Below are positions 30,282 through 38,468 of a stretch of 64,000 nt of DNA, one piece after another. The translations under genes and the position numbers were made by a program. Every line of letters begins with the position of its first letter. Position 1 is the first letter of the stretch. The notes beneath the pieces are model-generated. The model ran no database searches, was not told the DNA's origin, and worked only from the letters and a program-made list of their open reading frames with translations. Origin of the DNA: AC-32 sp963715575 (GTDB lineage Bacteria > Actinomycetota > Thermoleophilia > Gaiellales > Gaiellaceae); NCBI GenBank assembly GCA_963715575.1, contig OY970250.1, positions 1,302,001 to 1,366,000 of the forward strand, written 5' to 3'.

Positions 30282-30924
30282 CTAGCGGCGTTCGAACACC
30301 GCGACGCGCCAGATCCGGGTTGCGCGCTCGTCGAGCACCGTGGAGAAGCCTGCAGCCTCGGCGATCCGGACGACCTCCGCCGGTGGGTGGACGTAGGTCT
30401 GGATCCCGCCGCGCAGCCGGAACCACACGTTCGCCGCGCCCAGTCCCGAGCCGCATCCACCACGTGTCGCGGGGAAAGCTCAGCGCCAGCAGCCGCCGCG
30501 CGTGTCTGGCAGCGGCGCCGACGAGCAGCTGCGGGTCGGGGTAGCAGCAGACGACCCGGTGCATGACGACCACGTCAGCCGGCTCGATGGACGCCTCCTC
30601 CTCGGCGAAGTCGCCGTGGCGCCGCTCGATCCGCGCCTCGGCCCCGGCCTCTGCCGCGAGGGCCTGCGCCTCCTCGTCGTAGCCGTTCGACAGCTCGACG
30701 ACCACGGCTCGCTCCGCTCCGCGTCCGAGCAGCTCGAGATCGACCGCGCCGACGCCGCCGCCGACTTCGAGCACGCTCGCACCGTCGACGCCGCGCTGGG
30801 CCAGCTCGGCCACCAGCCGCCGCGCGGTCTCGTCGAGCCCGTGCTTCCGGTATCGCCTCGCGTCCCGGCGCGCCTGCCTGGCTCCGAAGAAGCGGTCGTA
30901 GGCGGGGCCGCAACAGGCGCTCAC
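30282..30924 (-). pseudogene. SAM-dependent methyltransferase, frameshifted
   Basis: Begins at GTG 30924 with VSACCGPAYDRFFGARQARRDARRY and carries a class I methyltransferase core: SVLEVGGGVGAVDLELLGRG (SAM motif I) and DVVVMHRVVCCYPDP. After LALSFPRDTWWMRLG the frame breaks. The rest of the domain is intact in another frame, reading GAANVWFRLRGG, VVRIAEAAGFSTV and RIWRVAVFERR and ending at TAG 30282. One extra base at about 30444 (T in CAGTCCCGAG) explains the shift. Whether this is a true pseudogene or an assembly/sequencing error cannot be told from sequence. Substrate unknown. Confidence 0.75.
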
Positions 30925-30931
30925 GGTCAGC

Positions 30932-30941
30932 AGTCTACGAT
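30932..30941. promoter_or_regulatory. interlocked divergent -10 boxes (methyltransferase / pdtaR)
   Basis: AGTCTACGAT contains TAGACT on the minus strand (30937-30932; 7 nt before GTG 30924) and TACGAT on the plus strand (30936-30941; 7 nt before ATG 30949). The two boxes share the TA at 30936-30937. Both transcripts would be leaderless. Confidence 0.6.
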
Positions 30942-30948
30942 CCGCGCG

Positions 30949-31521
30949 ATGAGGATTCTGGTCGCCGAGGACGAGACGATCATCCGGCTCGACCTGCGCG
31001 AGCTGCTCGAACGGGCCGGCTTCGAGGTTTGTGCCGAGGCCAAGGACGGCGTCGAGGCGGTCGAGCTCGCGCGCAGCGAGCAGCCCGACCTCGCCGTCCT
31101 GGACGTGAAGATGCCGCGACTGGACGGGATCGAAGCGGCCCGGCGGATCCTCGACGAGCGCCCGATCCCGATCGTGATGCTGACCGCCTACGGCCAGGAG
31201 GAGCTCGTTTCGCGCGCGATCGAGGCCGGCGTCTTCGGCTACCTGGTCAAGCCGTTCCGGGAGCAGGACCTGCTGCCCGCTATCCGCACCGCCCGCGCCC
31301 GCCACGAGGAGCTGGCCGCTCTCCGCGAGCAGGCCGACTCGCTGGTCGAGGCGCTTGCCTCGCGCAAGTCGATCGAGCGGGCGAAGGGCCTGCTGATGGA
31401 GCGCGAGGGGCTGACCGAGCAGGAGGCCTTCGCCCGTCTGCGCAAGGCGAGCCAGGTCTCGGGCCGGCCGATGAAGGTGGTCGCCGAAGCGGTGGTCGCC
31501 ACCTTCGAGCGAAGGGACTGA
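30949..31521 (+). CDS. pdtaR: response regulator with ANTAR RNA-binding domain (PdtaR-like)
   Basis: 190 residues. The N-terminal receiver domain shows VAEDETIIRLDLRELLERAGFEV, the phospho-acceptor Asp in LAVLDVKMPRLDG, IVMLTAYGQEE and GYLVKPF. The C-terminal ANTAR domain shows LASRKSIERAKGLLMEREGLTEQEAFARLRKASQVSGRPMKVVAEAVV. ANTAR proteins bind paired hexaloop hairpins in mRNA leaders and prevent intrinsic termination. It is the expected partner of the PdtaS-like kinase. A candidate target, the glnII leader, lies in this window. TACGAT 7 nt before the ATG indicates a leaderless transcript. Confidence 0.92.
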   Translation: MRILVAEDETIIRLDLRELLERAGFEVCAEAKDGVEAVELARSEQPDLAVLDVKMPRLDGIEAARRILDERPIPIVMLTAYGQEELVSRAIEAGVFGYLVKPFREQDLLPAIRTARARHEELAALREQADSLVEALASRKSIERAKGLLMEREGLTEQEAFARLRKASQVSGRPMKVVAEAVVATFERRD

Positions 31522-31530
31522 CCTCGTCGG

Positions 31531-31536
31531 CACAAT
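31531..31536 (+). promoter_or_regulatory. -10 box of the 31543 gene
   Basis: CACAAT, 6 nt before GTG 31543; same hexamer as upstream of the kinase gene at 3243. Confidence 0.35.
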
Positions 31537-31542
31537 GCCGAG

Positions 31543-32349
31543 GTGGGTCTGCTCTCCTCACCTCGCCGGCGCCGCCGCGTGCTCCGGATCGGCTTCGTCG
31601 CCGGCGTTGTCGCGCCGCTGATCTTTCTCGCGGTCCACTTCTCCAGCTCCGGCGACCCCGGCAACGCGAACGGGCCGCTCGTGAACGAGCCCGGCAACTC
31701 GCAGCCGAAGACGGCGCCGTTCACGAAGCAGGACCAGCAGGCCGTCAGCAAGGTCCTGCGCGAGTTCGTCCTGACCGCGGTCGACCGGCGGGACGTCGGC
31801 CGCTCCTGGGAGATCTCGGCGCCGAGCCTGCGCGAGGGCTTCACGCGCAAGCAGTGGACGCGGGGCGACCTGCCCGTCGTGCCGTACCCGGCCGCGAACC
31901 GCGGGCTCGGCCGCTGGAGCTACGTCGAGTACTCGTACAAGGGAACGGTCGGCCTCGAGGTCTTCCTCTTCCCGAAGCCGGGCTCGGGCTGGTCGGCGAT
32001 GACGGCCGACGCGGAGTTCGTCAAGGGCCACGACGGGAAGTGGCGGGTCGACTACTGGATGCCGAAGAAGTTCCACGGCCCGCCGTCGCTCTCGGCGGCG
32101 GCCAAGGCCAAGGCGAAGAAGCAGGCCGCGAAGGCCCACGCGGCCGCCAAGCGGTCGCGCCAGACGACCCGCAAGGCCGCCGCCCCGCCCCCGCCGCAGG
32201 CGGAGACCGGGCCGCCGAAGCCGAGCAACCTCTGGTGGGCGGTGCCGATCGCCTTGCTCGCTTTCATGGTGCTCGCCCCGTTAGGGATCGGGGTCGTGAT
32301 CTGGTACCGGAACCGCCGCGCTGCCCGCCAGTGGGCGACGCGTACCTAG
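31543..32349 (+). CDS. two-pass membrane protein of unknown function
   Basis: 268 residues. An Arg-rich N-terminus and a membrane helix near 17-33 lead to an extracytoplasmic domain (about 60-185) with NTF2-like character: VSKVLREFVLTAVDRRDVGRSWEISAPSLREG and GKWRVDYWMPKKF. An Ala/Lys-rich linker (AAAKAKAKKQAAKAHAAAKR) and Pro-run precede a second membrane helix near 238-260. I do not recognise a family. The stop shares CTAG with the convergent ABC-F gene. Confidence 0.6.
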   Translation: MGLLSSPRRRRRVLRIGFVAGVVAPLIFLAVHFSSSGDPGNANGPLVNEPGNSQPKTAPFTKQDQQAVSKVLREFVLTAVDRRDVGRSWEISAPSLREGFTRKQWTRGDLPVVPYPAANRGLGRWSYVEYSYKGTVGLEVFLFPKPGSGWSAMTADAEFVKGHDGKWRVDYWMPKKFHGPPSLSAAAKAKAKKQAAKAHAAAKRSRQTTRKAAAPPPPQAETGPPKPSNLWWAVPIALLAFMVLAPLGIGVVIWYRNRRAARQWATRT

Positions 32350-34229
32350 GCCTGCGCTTCCTCGAAGAGCCGTTCCCAGCGCGAGATCAAGCGCTGTAGC
32401 TCCTCGCGAGCCTGGCGGTGCGCGGCCAGGGCGTCGACATCCGACCAGTCGTCGGCGAGGCGCCGCTCGAGCTCCGCGACGGCGTCTTCCTGGCGCGAGA
32501 TCCGGCCCTCGAGCTGCTCGAGCTCGCTCGGGCGCGGCGCCCGCTCGCGCTGCCGCTTCGGCTTCTCCTTGCGCGGCCGCGGCGCCTCCGTGGGCACTGC
32601 CGGCTCGTTTCGGTGCTGGGCATACTCGGCCCAGCCGCCGTCGTAGGAGTGCAGCGCGCTGTGCTCGATCGCCAGCAGCCGGTGGGCGACCGCGTCGAGC
32701 AAAGCACGGTCGTGCGAGACGAGCAGCACGGTCCCGGGAAACGCGTCGAGGGCGGCCTCGAGCGCCTCGCGGCTCTCCAGGTCGAGGTGGTTCGTCGGCT
32801 CGTCGAGCACGAGGAAGTTCGCGCCGGAGGCGACGACCAGGGCCAGCGCGAGCCGCCGCCGCTCGCCGCCCGAGAGCGCGGTGACCGGCTTCTCGTGCGC
32901 CTCCCAACCGGAGAAGAGGAAGCGGCCGAGCATGTTCTGGGCCTGCGGGCGCGAGAGGCCGGTCGAGCGCTGGGCACAGTCGAGCACGCTGCCGCGCTCG
33001 TCGAGCTCGACCTCGTGCTGCGAGAAGTAGGCCGGCACGACGCCGTGCCCGAGCCGCACCGAGCCCGCGACCTGCTCGCGGAATGCGAGCACGGTCTCGA
33101 GCAGCGTCGTCTTGCCCGAGCCGTTCGCCCCGACGAGACCGACGTGCTCGCCGCGCTCGATCGCGAAGGTCGCCTCGGTCAGCAGCCGCTTGTCGCCGGC
33201 GGCGACGCCGAGCCCTTCCGCCTCGACCACCGTCCGCCCGCTGCGCGGCGGCTTGAGGAAGTCGAAGCCGAGTCGCCTACGGCGTCCAGCTTCCGTCAGC
33301 AGCTCGAGCTCGCCTCGCGCGTCCGAGCGCTCGCCCTCGAGGCGCTTGATCTGCGTCAGCTTCGCCTGGGCCTGCTTGGCCTTGCTCTTCTTGTAGCGGA
33401 AGCGCTCGACGAACCGCTCGAGCCGTGCGATGTCGACGCCGACGCGCTCGGCGGTCTTCGCCGCGTGCTGCGCGCGCGCGGCCTTCTCGAGGCGCCAGAC
33501 GTGCCACGGGCCGGGGAAGAAGAGCGAGCGGCCGGCCTCGAGCTCGAGCACGCCGGTCGTCACCGCCTCGAGGAACCAGCGGTCGTGGGCGACGAGGATC
33601 ACGGCGGCGTCGAGTGACTGCAGCTCCTGCTCGAGCCACTCGAGGTTCTCGACGTCGAGGTGGTTCGTCGGCTCGTCGAGCAGCAGCAGGTCGGGATCGC
33701 CGGCGAGCGCGCGAGCCAGCGAGGCGCGTGTCAGCTCGCCGCCGGAGAAGGTCGTCAGCTCCCGGTCGAGGTCGCGCTCGGCGAAGCCGAGGCCACGCAG
33801 CGTCGCCGCCGCGCGATCGCGCCACGTGTAGCCGCCGGCGTGCTCGAGCCTCGCCTGCGCCTCCGAGTAGCGCCGTAGCGTCGCCTCGTCGTGGTCGCCG
33901 CCGGCCATCGCCTGCTCGAGCCGGCCGAGCTCCTCCTCGGTCTCGATCAGGTCGCGCGCGCCGGTGAGCGAGTACTCGCGCAGCGTCAAGCCGCGGTCGA
34001 GCGGGGGCCGCTGGTCGTGCAGCGCAATGCGCGTGCCCTTGGCGAACGAGAGCTCGCCGCCGTGGATCTCGCTCTCACCGACGAGCATGCGCAGCAGCGT
34101 CGTCTTGCCGGCGCCGTTCGGGCCGGAGAGCGCCAAACGGTCGCGGCGCTCGACCGAGAACGAGACGCCCTCGAAGAGGAGGGAGCCGGCGATCTCCTTG
34201 CGCAGGTTGGCACCGGTGACGATCGGCAT
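32346..34229 (-). CDS. ABC-F family ATPase
   Basis: 627 residues with two ABC domains and no membrane segments. The first shows LSGPNGAGKTTLLRMLVGE and LLLLDEPTNHLDVENLEWLE; the second LVGANGSGKTTLLETVL and LVLDEPTNHLDLESREALE. Both have a signature TFSGGE or ALSGGERRRLALAL. The linker between them is long and charged (YKKSKAKQAQAKLTQIKRLEGE), and the C-terminus forms a coiled coil (QLEGRISRQEDAVAELERRLADD), as in Uup/EttA-type proteins. ABC-F proteins act on the ribosome, in translation or antibiotic protection; which applies here is unknown. TACGCT lies 6 nt before ATG 34229. Confidence 0.9.
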   Translation of the reverse strand: MPIVTGANLRKEIAGSLLFEGVSFSVERRDRLALSGPNGAGKTTLLRMLVGESEIHGGELSFAKGTRIALHDQRPPLDRGLTLREYSLTGARDLIETEEELGRLEQAMAGGDHDEATLRRYSEAQARLEHAGGYTWRDRAAATLRGLGFAERDLDRELTTFSGGELTRASLARALAGDPDLLLLDEPTNHLDVENLEWLEQELQSLDAAVILVAHDRWFLEAVTTGVLELEAGRSLFFPGPWHVWRLEKAARAQHAAKTAERVGVDIARLERFVERFRYKKSKAKQAQAKLTQIKRLEGERSDARGELELLTEAGRRRRLGFDFLKPPRSGRTVVEAEGLGVAAGDKRLLTEATFAIERGEHVGLVGANGSGKTTLLETVLAFREQVAGSVRLGHGVVPAYFSQHEVELDERGSVLDCAQRSTGLSRPQAQNMLGRFLFSGWEAHEKPVTALSGGERRRLALALVVASGANFLVLDEPTNHLDLESREALEAALDAFPGTVLLVSHDRALLDAVAHRLLAIEHSALHSYDGGWAEYAQHRNEPAVPTEAPRPRKEKPKRQRERAPRPSELEQLEGRISRQEDAVAELERRLADDWSDVDALAAHRQAREELQRLISRWERLFEEAQA

Positions 34230-34235
34230 GCGCTA

Positions 34236-34241
34236 AGCGTA
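34236..34241 (-). promoter_or_regulatory. -10 box of the ABC-F gene
   Basis: TACGCT on the minus strand, 6 nt before ATG 34229, in the 22-bp spacer after tkt. Confidence 0.45.
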
Positions 34242-34251
34242 TGCGCGGGTC

Positions 34252-36096
34252 TTAGCGCGAGCCGACGGCGGCGCCGACGAGCGAGCGCGCGGCCGTGGCG
34301 ATGTGCTCGGCGTCGATCCCGGCCGCGGCCAGCAGCTCGGCCGGCTTGCCGGAGCCCGGCATCTCGCGCACCGCCAGCCGCACCACCCGGGCCGGGGTCT
34401 CGCCCTCGGCGAGCACCTCGAGCACCGCGTCGCCGATCCCGCCCTCGGGCCAGTGGTCCTCGACGGTCAGGATCCGGCCGCCGGTCGCCTCGGCCGCCGC
34501 GCGCAGCGTCTCGGCGTCGACGGGCTTGACCGAGTAGAGGTCGATCACGCGCGCGTCGATTCCCTCGCCGGCCAGCTGCTCGGCCGCCTTCAGCGACTCG
34601 TGCAGCGTGATCCCGGCGGCCACGATCGCGAGGTCGTTGCCGTCGCGCAGCACGCGCGAGCCGCCGACCGGGAACTCCTCGTCCGGGCCGTAGACGACCG
34701 GCGTCGCCGCGCGGGTCGTGCGCAGGTAGACGATCCCGTCACGGTCGGCCATCTCGGCGACCAGCTTGGCGGTCTGGTTCGCGTCGCTCGGGTAGAGAAC
34801 GGTCGAGCCGTGGACGGCGCGGAGCATGGCGAGATCCTCGAGCGCCATCTGCGACGGCCCGTCCTCGCCGATCGAGACGCCGGCATGGGAGCCGCAGAGA
34901 CGAATGTCCGCCTGGCTGATCGCCGCCATGCGGATGAAGTCGTACGCGCGGGACAGGAAGGCCGCGAAGGTGGAGGCGAAGGGCACCCACTTGCGCACCT
35001 GGATGCCGACGGCGGCGGCGATCATCTGCTGCTCGGCGATGTACATCTCGAAGTAGCGGTCGGGATGGGCGTCGCGGAAGATCTCGGCGTAGGTCGAGTT
35101 CGAGACTTCCCCGTCGAGCGCGACCACGTCGCCGCGGATCGAGCCGAGCGCCGCCAGGGCGTCGCCGTAGGCCCGCCTCGTCGCGACCTCCTCGCCCAGC
35201 TCCCACGCCGGCAGCTCGCCGCCGCTCACCTCGAAGCGGTGCGGCTCCGCGGCCTCCGGCTTCGCCACTTCGACGACGATGTCGCGCTCGCCGCCGAGCT
35301 CGGCGATCGCCTCCTCGGGGTTGTCGAGCGCCTTGCCGTGCCAGTTCGGCTTGTCCTCGACCTCCTTAACGCCCTTGCCCTTGAGCGTGTGCGCCACGAT
35401 CACGGTGGGCTGGCCCTGCTGCGCGGCCGCCTCGCCGTACGCCTCGTCGATCGCCTCGACGTCGTGGCCGTCGATCTCGATCGCGTGCCAGCCGAAGGCC
35501 TTCGCGCGGTTGGCGTAGGAGTCGAGGTCCCAGCCGTGCATCGTCTCGCCGCGCTGGCCGAACTTGTTCACGTCGATGATCGCGATCAGATTGTCGAGCC
35601 CGTAGAAGGCGGCGTGTTCGAAGGCCTCCCACATCGACCCCTCGGCCATTTCGCTGTCGCCGCAGAGGCACCAGATCCGGTACGGGAGCCGGTCGAGCTG
35701 CTTGCCGGCGAGCCCGATCCCGACCGAGAACGGCAGGCCCTGCCCGAGCGAGCCGGTGGCGACGTCGACCCACGGGATCGCCGGGGTCGGGTGGCCCTGC
35801 AGGCGCGAGCCGAAGACGCGGAAGCTGAGCAGCTCCTCGTCGCTGATCGCACCCGCCGCCTTGTACATCGAGTAGAGCAGCGGCGACGCGTGGCCCTTGG
35901 AGAAGACCAGGTGGTCGTTCGCCGGGTTGTCCGGCTCGTCGAAGTCGTAGTGCAGGTACTTGGCGAGCAGGACGGCCATCAGGTCGGCCGCGGACATCGA
36001 GGAGGTCGGGTGGCCCGACTTGGTCACCGCTGCCGCGCGGATCGAGTCGACCCGCAGCTGCTGTCCCAGCTCACGCCAGAGCTTAGGCCCTTCCAT
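34252..36096 (-). CDS. tkt: transketolase
   Basis: About 614 residues in a single polypeptide. The thiamine-diphosphate binding region shows GSLGQGLPFSVGIGLAGKQ and CGDSEMAEGSMWEAFEHAAFYGLDNLIAIIDVNKFGQRGET. The C-terminal half carries the catalytic Glu region FEMYIAEQQMIAAAVGIQ and GPSQMALEDLAMLRA. It interconverts pentose phosphates and glycolytic intermediates. The length and internal motifs resemble the archaeal/eukaryote-like shorter transketolases rather than the ~700-residue Mycobacterium type. ATG 36096 is preceded by TACGTT at 7 nt, and the frame upstream belongs to the divergent rpiB. Confidence 0.92.
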   Translation of the reverse strand: MEGPKLWRELGQQLRVDSIRAAAVTKSGHPTSSMSAADLMAVLLAKYLHYDFDEPDNPANDHLVFSKGHASPLLYSMYKAAGAISDEELLSFRVFGSRLQGHPTPAIPWVDVATGSLGQGLPFSVGIGLAGKQLDRLPYRIWCLCGDSEMAEGSMWEAFEHAAFYGLDNLIAIIDVNKFGQRGETMHGWDLDSYANRAKAFGWHAIEIDGHDVEAIDEAYGEAAAQQGQPTVIVAHTLKGKGVKEVEDKPNWHGKALDNPEEAIAELGGERDIVVEVAKPEAAEPHRFEVSGGELPAWELGEEVATRRAYGDALAALGSIRGDVVALDGEVSNSTYAEIFRDAHPDRYFEMYIAEQQMIAAAVGIQVRKWVPFASTFAAFLSRAYDFIRMAAISQADIRLCGSHAGVSIGEDGPSQMALEDLAMLRAVHGSTVLYPSDANQTAKLVAEMADRDGIVYLRTTRAATPVVYGPDEEFPVGGSRVLRDGNDLAIVAAGITLHESLKAAEQLAGEGIDARVIDLYSVKPVDAETLRAAAEATGGRILTVEDHWPEGGIGDAVLEVLAEGETPARVVRLAVREMPGSGKPAELLAAAGIDAEHIATAARSLVGAAVGSR

Positions 36097-36102
36097 GCGG
36101 GG

Positions 36103-36109
36103 TAACGTA
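36103..36109. promoter_or_regulatory. superimposed divergent -10 boxes (tkt / rpiB)
   Basis: TAACGTA contains plus-strand TAACGT (36103-36108; 9 nt before rpiB ATG 36118) and minus-strand TACGTT (36109-36104; 7 nt before tkt ATG 36096). Only 21 bp separate the two start codons, so both promoters must use this site. Confidence 0.6.
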
Positions 36110-36117
36110 ACGGTCCT

Positions 36118-36576
36118 ATGCGAGTCGCCGTCGCCTTCGACCACCGCGGCGTCAAGCTGCGCGAGCGGCTGCTGGAGGAGCTGGCAGCGCTCGGGCACGA
36201 GACGGTCGATCTGGGCACCGACAAGCCGGAGCCGCGCATCGACTACCCGGACAAGGCGCGCGAGGTCGCCGAGGCGATCCGGGGCGGAGACGCCGAGCGT
36301 GCGCTGTTCGTCTGCGGTTCCGGCGTTGGTGCGGCGGTCGCTGCCAACAAGGTCGCCGGGATCCGCGCGGCGATCTGTCACGACACCTACTCCGCGCACC
36401 AAGGGGTCGAGCACGACGACATGAACGTGCTCTGCATCGGCTCCGAGGTCGTCGGCCCGGAGCTGGCCGCGGAGCTGGCGCGAACCTTCCTGGCCGCCGG
36501 CTTCGACGGCGGCGAGCGCTACGTGCGCAGGCTTGACAAGATCGAGGCGATGGAAAGGGAGTTCACCTATGGCTAA
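36118..36576 (+). CDS. rpiB: ribose-5-phosphate isomerase B
   Basis: 152 residues of the RpiB/LacAB fold. VAFDHRGVKLRE is the phosphate-binding start, VCGSGVGAAVAANKVAGIRAA holds the active-site Cys, and HDTYSAHQGVEHDDMNVLCIGSEVVGPELA holds the catalytic His region. It interconverts ribose-5-P and ribulose-5-P in the non-oxidative pentose-phosphate pathway. It overlaps tal by 8 bp, beginning the seven-gene sugar-phosphate operon. Confidence 0.93.
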   Translation: MRVAVAFDHRGVKLRERLLEELAALGHETVDLGTDKPEPRIDYPDKAREVAEAIRGGDAERALFVCGSGVGAAVAANKVAGIRAAICHDTYSAHQGVEHDDMNVLCIGSEVVGPELAAELARTFLAAGFDGGERYVRRLDKIEAMEREFTYG

Positions 36577-37675
36577 GTCGAGACTTCACGAGCTCAGCGA
36601 GCTCGGCCAGAGCGTCTGGATCGACTTCCTCTCGCGGCAGCTGCTGCAGAGCGGGAAGCTCGCCCGGATGATGGAGGAGGACGCCGTCGTCGGCGTCACC
36701 TCGAACCCGACGATCTTCCAGAAGGCGGTCTCCGAGGGCGACGCCTACGACGAGCAGTTCCGCGACGTGCTCGGAGAGGAGGAGAACCCGAAGGAGGTCT
36801 TCTTGAAGCTCGCCGTGCAGGACGTGCAGAACGCCTGCGACCTGCTGCGCCCGGTCTGGGACGGCGGGCAGGGCAAGGACGGCTACGTCTCGATCGAGGT
36901 CGACCCGAACCTCGCCTTCGACACCGACGGCACGATCGCCGAGGCGCAGCGGCTGCACGAGCTGGTGGACAAGCCGAACTGCTTCGTCAAGATCCCGGGC
37001 ACGAAGGAAGGGCTGCCGGCGATCGAGGAGATGATCGCCCGCGGCCGCAACATCAATGTGACGCTGATCTTCTCGCTGCAGCGCTACGCCGAGGTGGTCG
37101 AGGCGTATCTGCGCGGGCTCGAGCGGCTGGTCGAGAGCGGCGGCGACCCGAGCCGAGTGGCCTCGGTGGCGAGCTTCTTCGTCTCGCGCGTCGACACGGA
37201 GGCCGACAAGCGGCTGGACGAGGCCGGCGCGCCCGAGGAGCTGAAGGGCAAGCTGGCGGTCGCGAACGCCAAGCTCGCCTACCAGCGCTACCAGGAGCTC
37301 TTCTCGGGCGAGCGCTGGCAGGCGCTCGCGGCCAAGGGCGCGACGACGCAGCGCTGCCTCTGGGCCTCGACCTCGACCAAGAACCCGGCCTACCGCGACG
37401 TGCTCTACGTCGAGGAGCTGATCGGCCCGGAGACGGTCAACACGATGCCGGAGGAGACGATCGAGGCCTTCCAGGACCACGGCGAGGTCGCGCTCACGCT
37501 GGAGCAGGACGTCGACGAGGCAAAGCGCGTGTTCGAGCGGATCGCGGAGGCGGGGGTCGACTACGACGACGTGGTCGCGACGCTCGAGCAGGAAGGCGTG
37601 CAGAAGTTCGCCGACTCGTTCGCCGAGCTGATCGACGGCGTCGAGGCCAAGCGCGGCGAGCTCGTCTCGGCCTGA
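36569..37675 (+). CDS. tal: transaldolase
   Basis: About 368 residues, of the longer actinobacterial type. LHELSELGQSVWIDFLSRQLLQSG and GVTSNPTIFQKAVSEGDAYDEQ mark the N-terminus; NCFVKIPGTKEGLPAIEEMIARGRNINVTLIFSLQRY carries the Schiff-base Lys; LWASTSTKNPAYRDVLYVEELIGPETVNTMP is near the C-terminus. It transfers dihydroxyacetone units between sugar phosphates. ATG 36569 lies inside the rpiB 3' end, with GGGAG upstream. In several actinobacteria tal is fused to pgi; here they are separate, with a hydrolase between. Confidence 0.93.
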   Translation: MAKSRLHELSELGQSVWIDFLSRQLLQSGKLARMMEEDAVVGVTSNPTIFQKAVSEGDAYDEQFRDVLGEEENPKEVFLKLAVQDVQNACDLLRPVWDGGQGKDGYVSIEVDPNLAFDTDGTIAEAQRLHELVDKPNCFVKIPGTKEGLPAIEEMIARGRNINVTLIFSLQRYAEVVEAYLRGLERLVESGGDPSRVASVASFFVSRVDTEADKRLDEAGAPEELKGKLAVANAKLAYQRYQELFSGERWQALAAKGATTQRCLWASTSTKNPAYRDVLYVEELIGPETVNTMPEETIEAFQDHGEVALTLEQDVDEAKRVFERIAEAGVDYDDVVATLEQEGVQKFADSFAELIDGVEAKRGELVSA

Positions 37676-37685
37676 GGCACGACGC

Positions 37686-38468
37686 GTGGCGATCTACGCG
37701 GAGGTCGCCGGCGAGGGGCCGGAGCTCGTGCTCGTGCACGAGGGAATCTGCGACAGCCGCATGTGGGACGAGCAGTGGGAGCGCTATGCCCGCGAGTTCC
37801 GTGTCCTGCGCTGCGACCTGCGCGGCTTCGGGCGCACGCCGCTCGAGCCGGGCACCTTCTCGAACGCGCGCGACCTGATCGACGTGCTCGAACAGCACGG
37901 CTTCGAGCGCGCCGCGCTGCTGGGCGTCTCGCTCGGCGGCCGGGTGACGCTCGAGGTCGCGATCGCCCGGCCCGACCTCGTCTCGGCGCTGGTCCTGGTC
38001 GCGCCCGGGCTGCCGGGCCACGACTGGTCGCGGGAGCTGCAAGACGCCTGGGGCGAGGAGGAGGCCGCGCTCGAGGCGGGTGACCTGGCCGAGGCGGTCG
38101 AGGTGAACCTGCGCACCTGGGTCGACGGCCCCGGGCGGGAGCCCGAGGAGGTCGACCCGGCCGTGCGAGAGCGCGTCGCCGAGATGCAGCTGCGCGCGTT
38201 CGAGCTCCAGATTCCCGTCGGCGAGGATGCCGACGAGGAGCTGCTCGTGCCCGACCTCGCCGGCCGCCTGGGTGAGGTCAAGGCACCGACGCTGATCCTG
38301 GTCGGCGACGAGGATGTCCCGGACATGCAGGCGATCACCGAGCGCCTCGCGCGTGAGATTCCCGGCTCGCGGCGGGAGACGATCGCGGACACGGCACACG
38401 TGCCGAGCATGGAGCGGCCTCGCGAGTTCGACGAGCTCGTGCTGCCGTTCCTGCGGGAGCAGGCGTGA
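37686..38468 (+). CDS. alpha/beta hydrolase, candidate lactonase
   Basis: 260 residues of the alpha/beta hydrolase fold, closest in look to 3-oxoadipate enol-lactonase-type proteins. VLVHEGICDSRMW gives the oxyanion region (HEGI instead of HGxx), RCDLRGFGRTP follows, the nucleophile elbow is GVSLGGR, the acid is probably in LVGDEDVP and the catalytic His in DTAHVPSMERP. It starts 11 bp after tal and its stop overlaps pgi (GTGA). The operon has zwf and gnd but no DevB-type 6-phosphogluconolactonase, so this enzyme could open 6-phosphogluconolactone. That is inference from position and family. Confidence 0.78.
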   Translation: MAIYAEVAGEGPELVLVHEGICDSRMWDEQWERYAREFRVLRCDLRGFGRTPLEPGTFSNARDLIDVLEQHGFERAALLGVSLGGRVTLEVAIARPDLVSALVLVAPGLPGHDWSRELQDAWGEEEAALEAGDLAEAVEVNLRTWVDGPGREPEEVDPAVRERVAEMQLRAFELQIPVGEDADEELLVPDLAGRLGEVKAPTLILVGDEDVPDMQAITERLAREIPGSRRETIADTAHVPSMERPREFDELVLPFLREQA

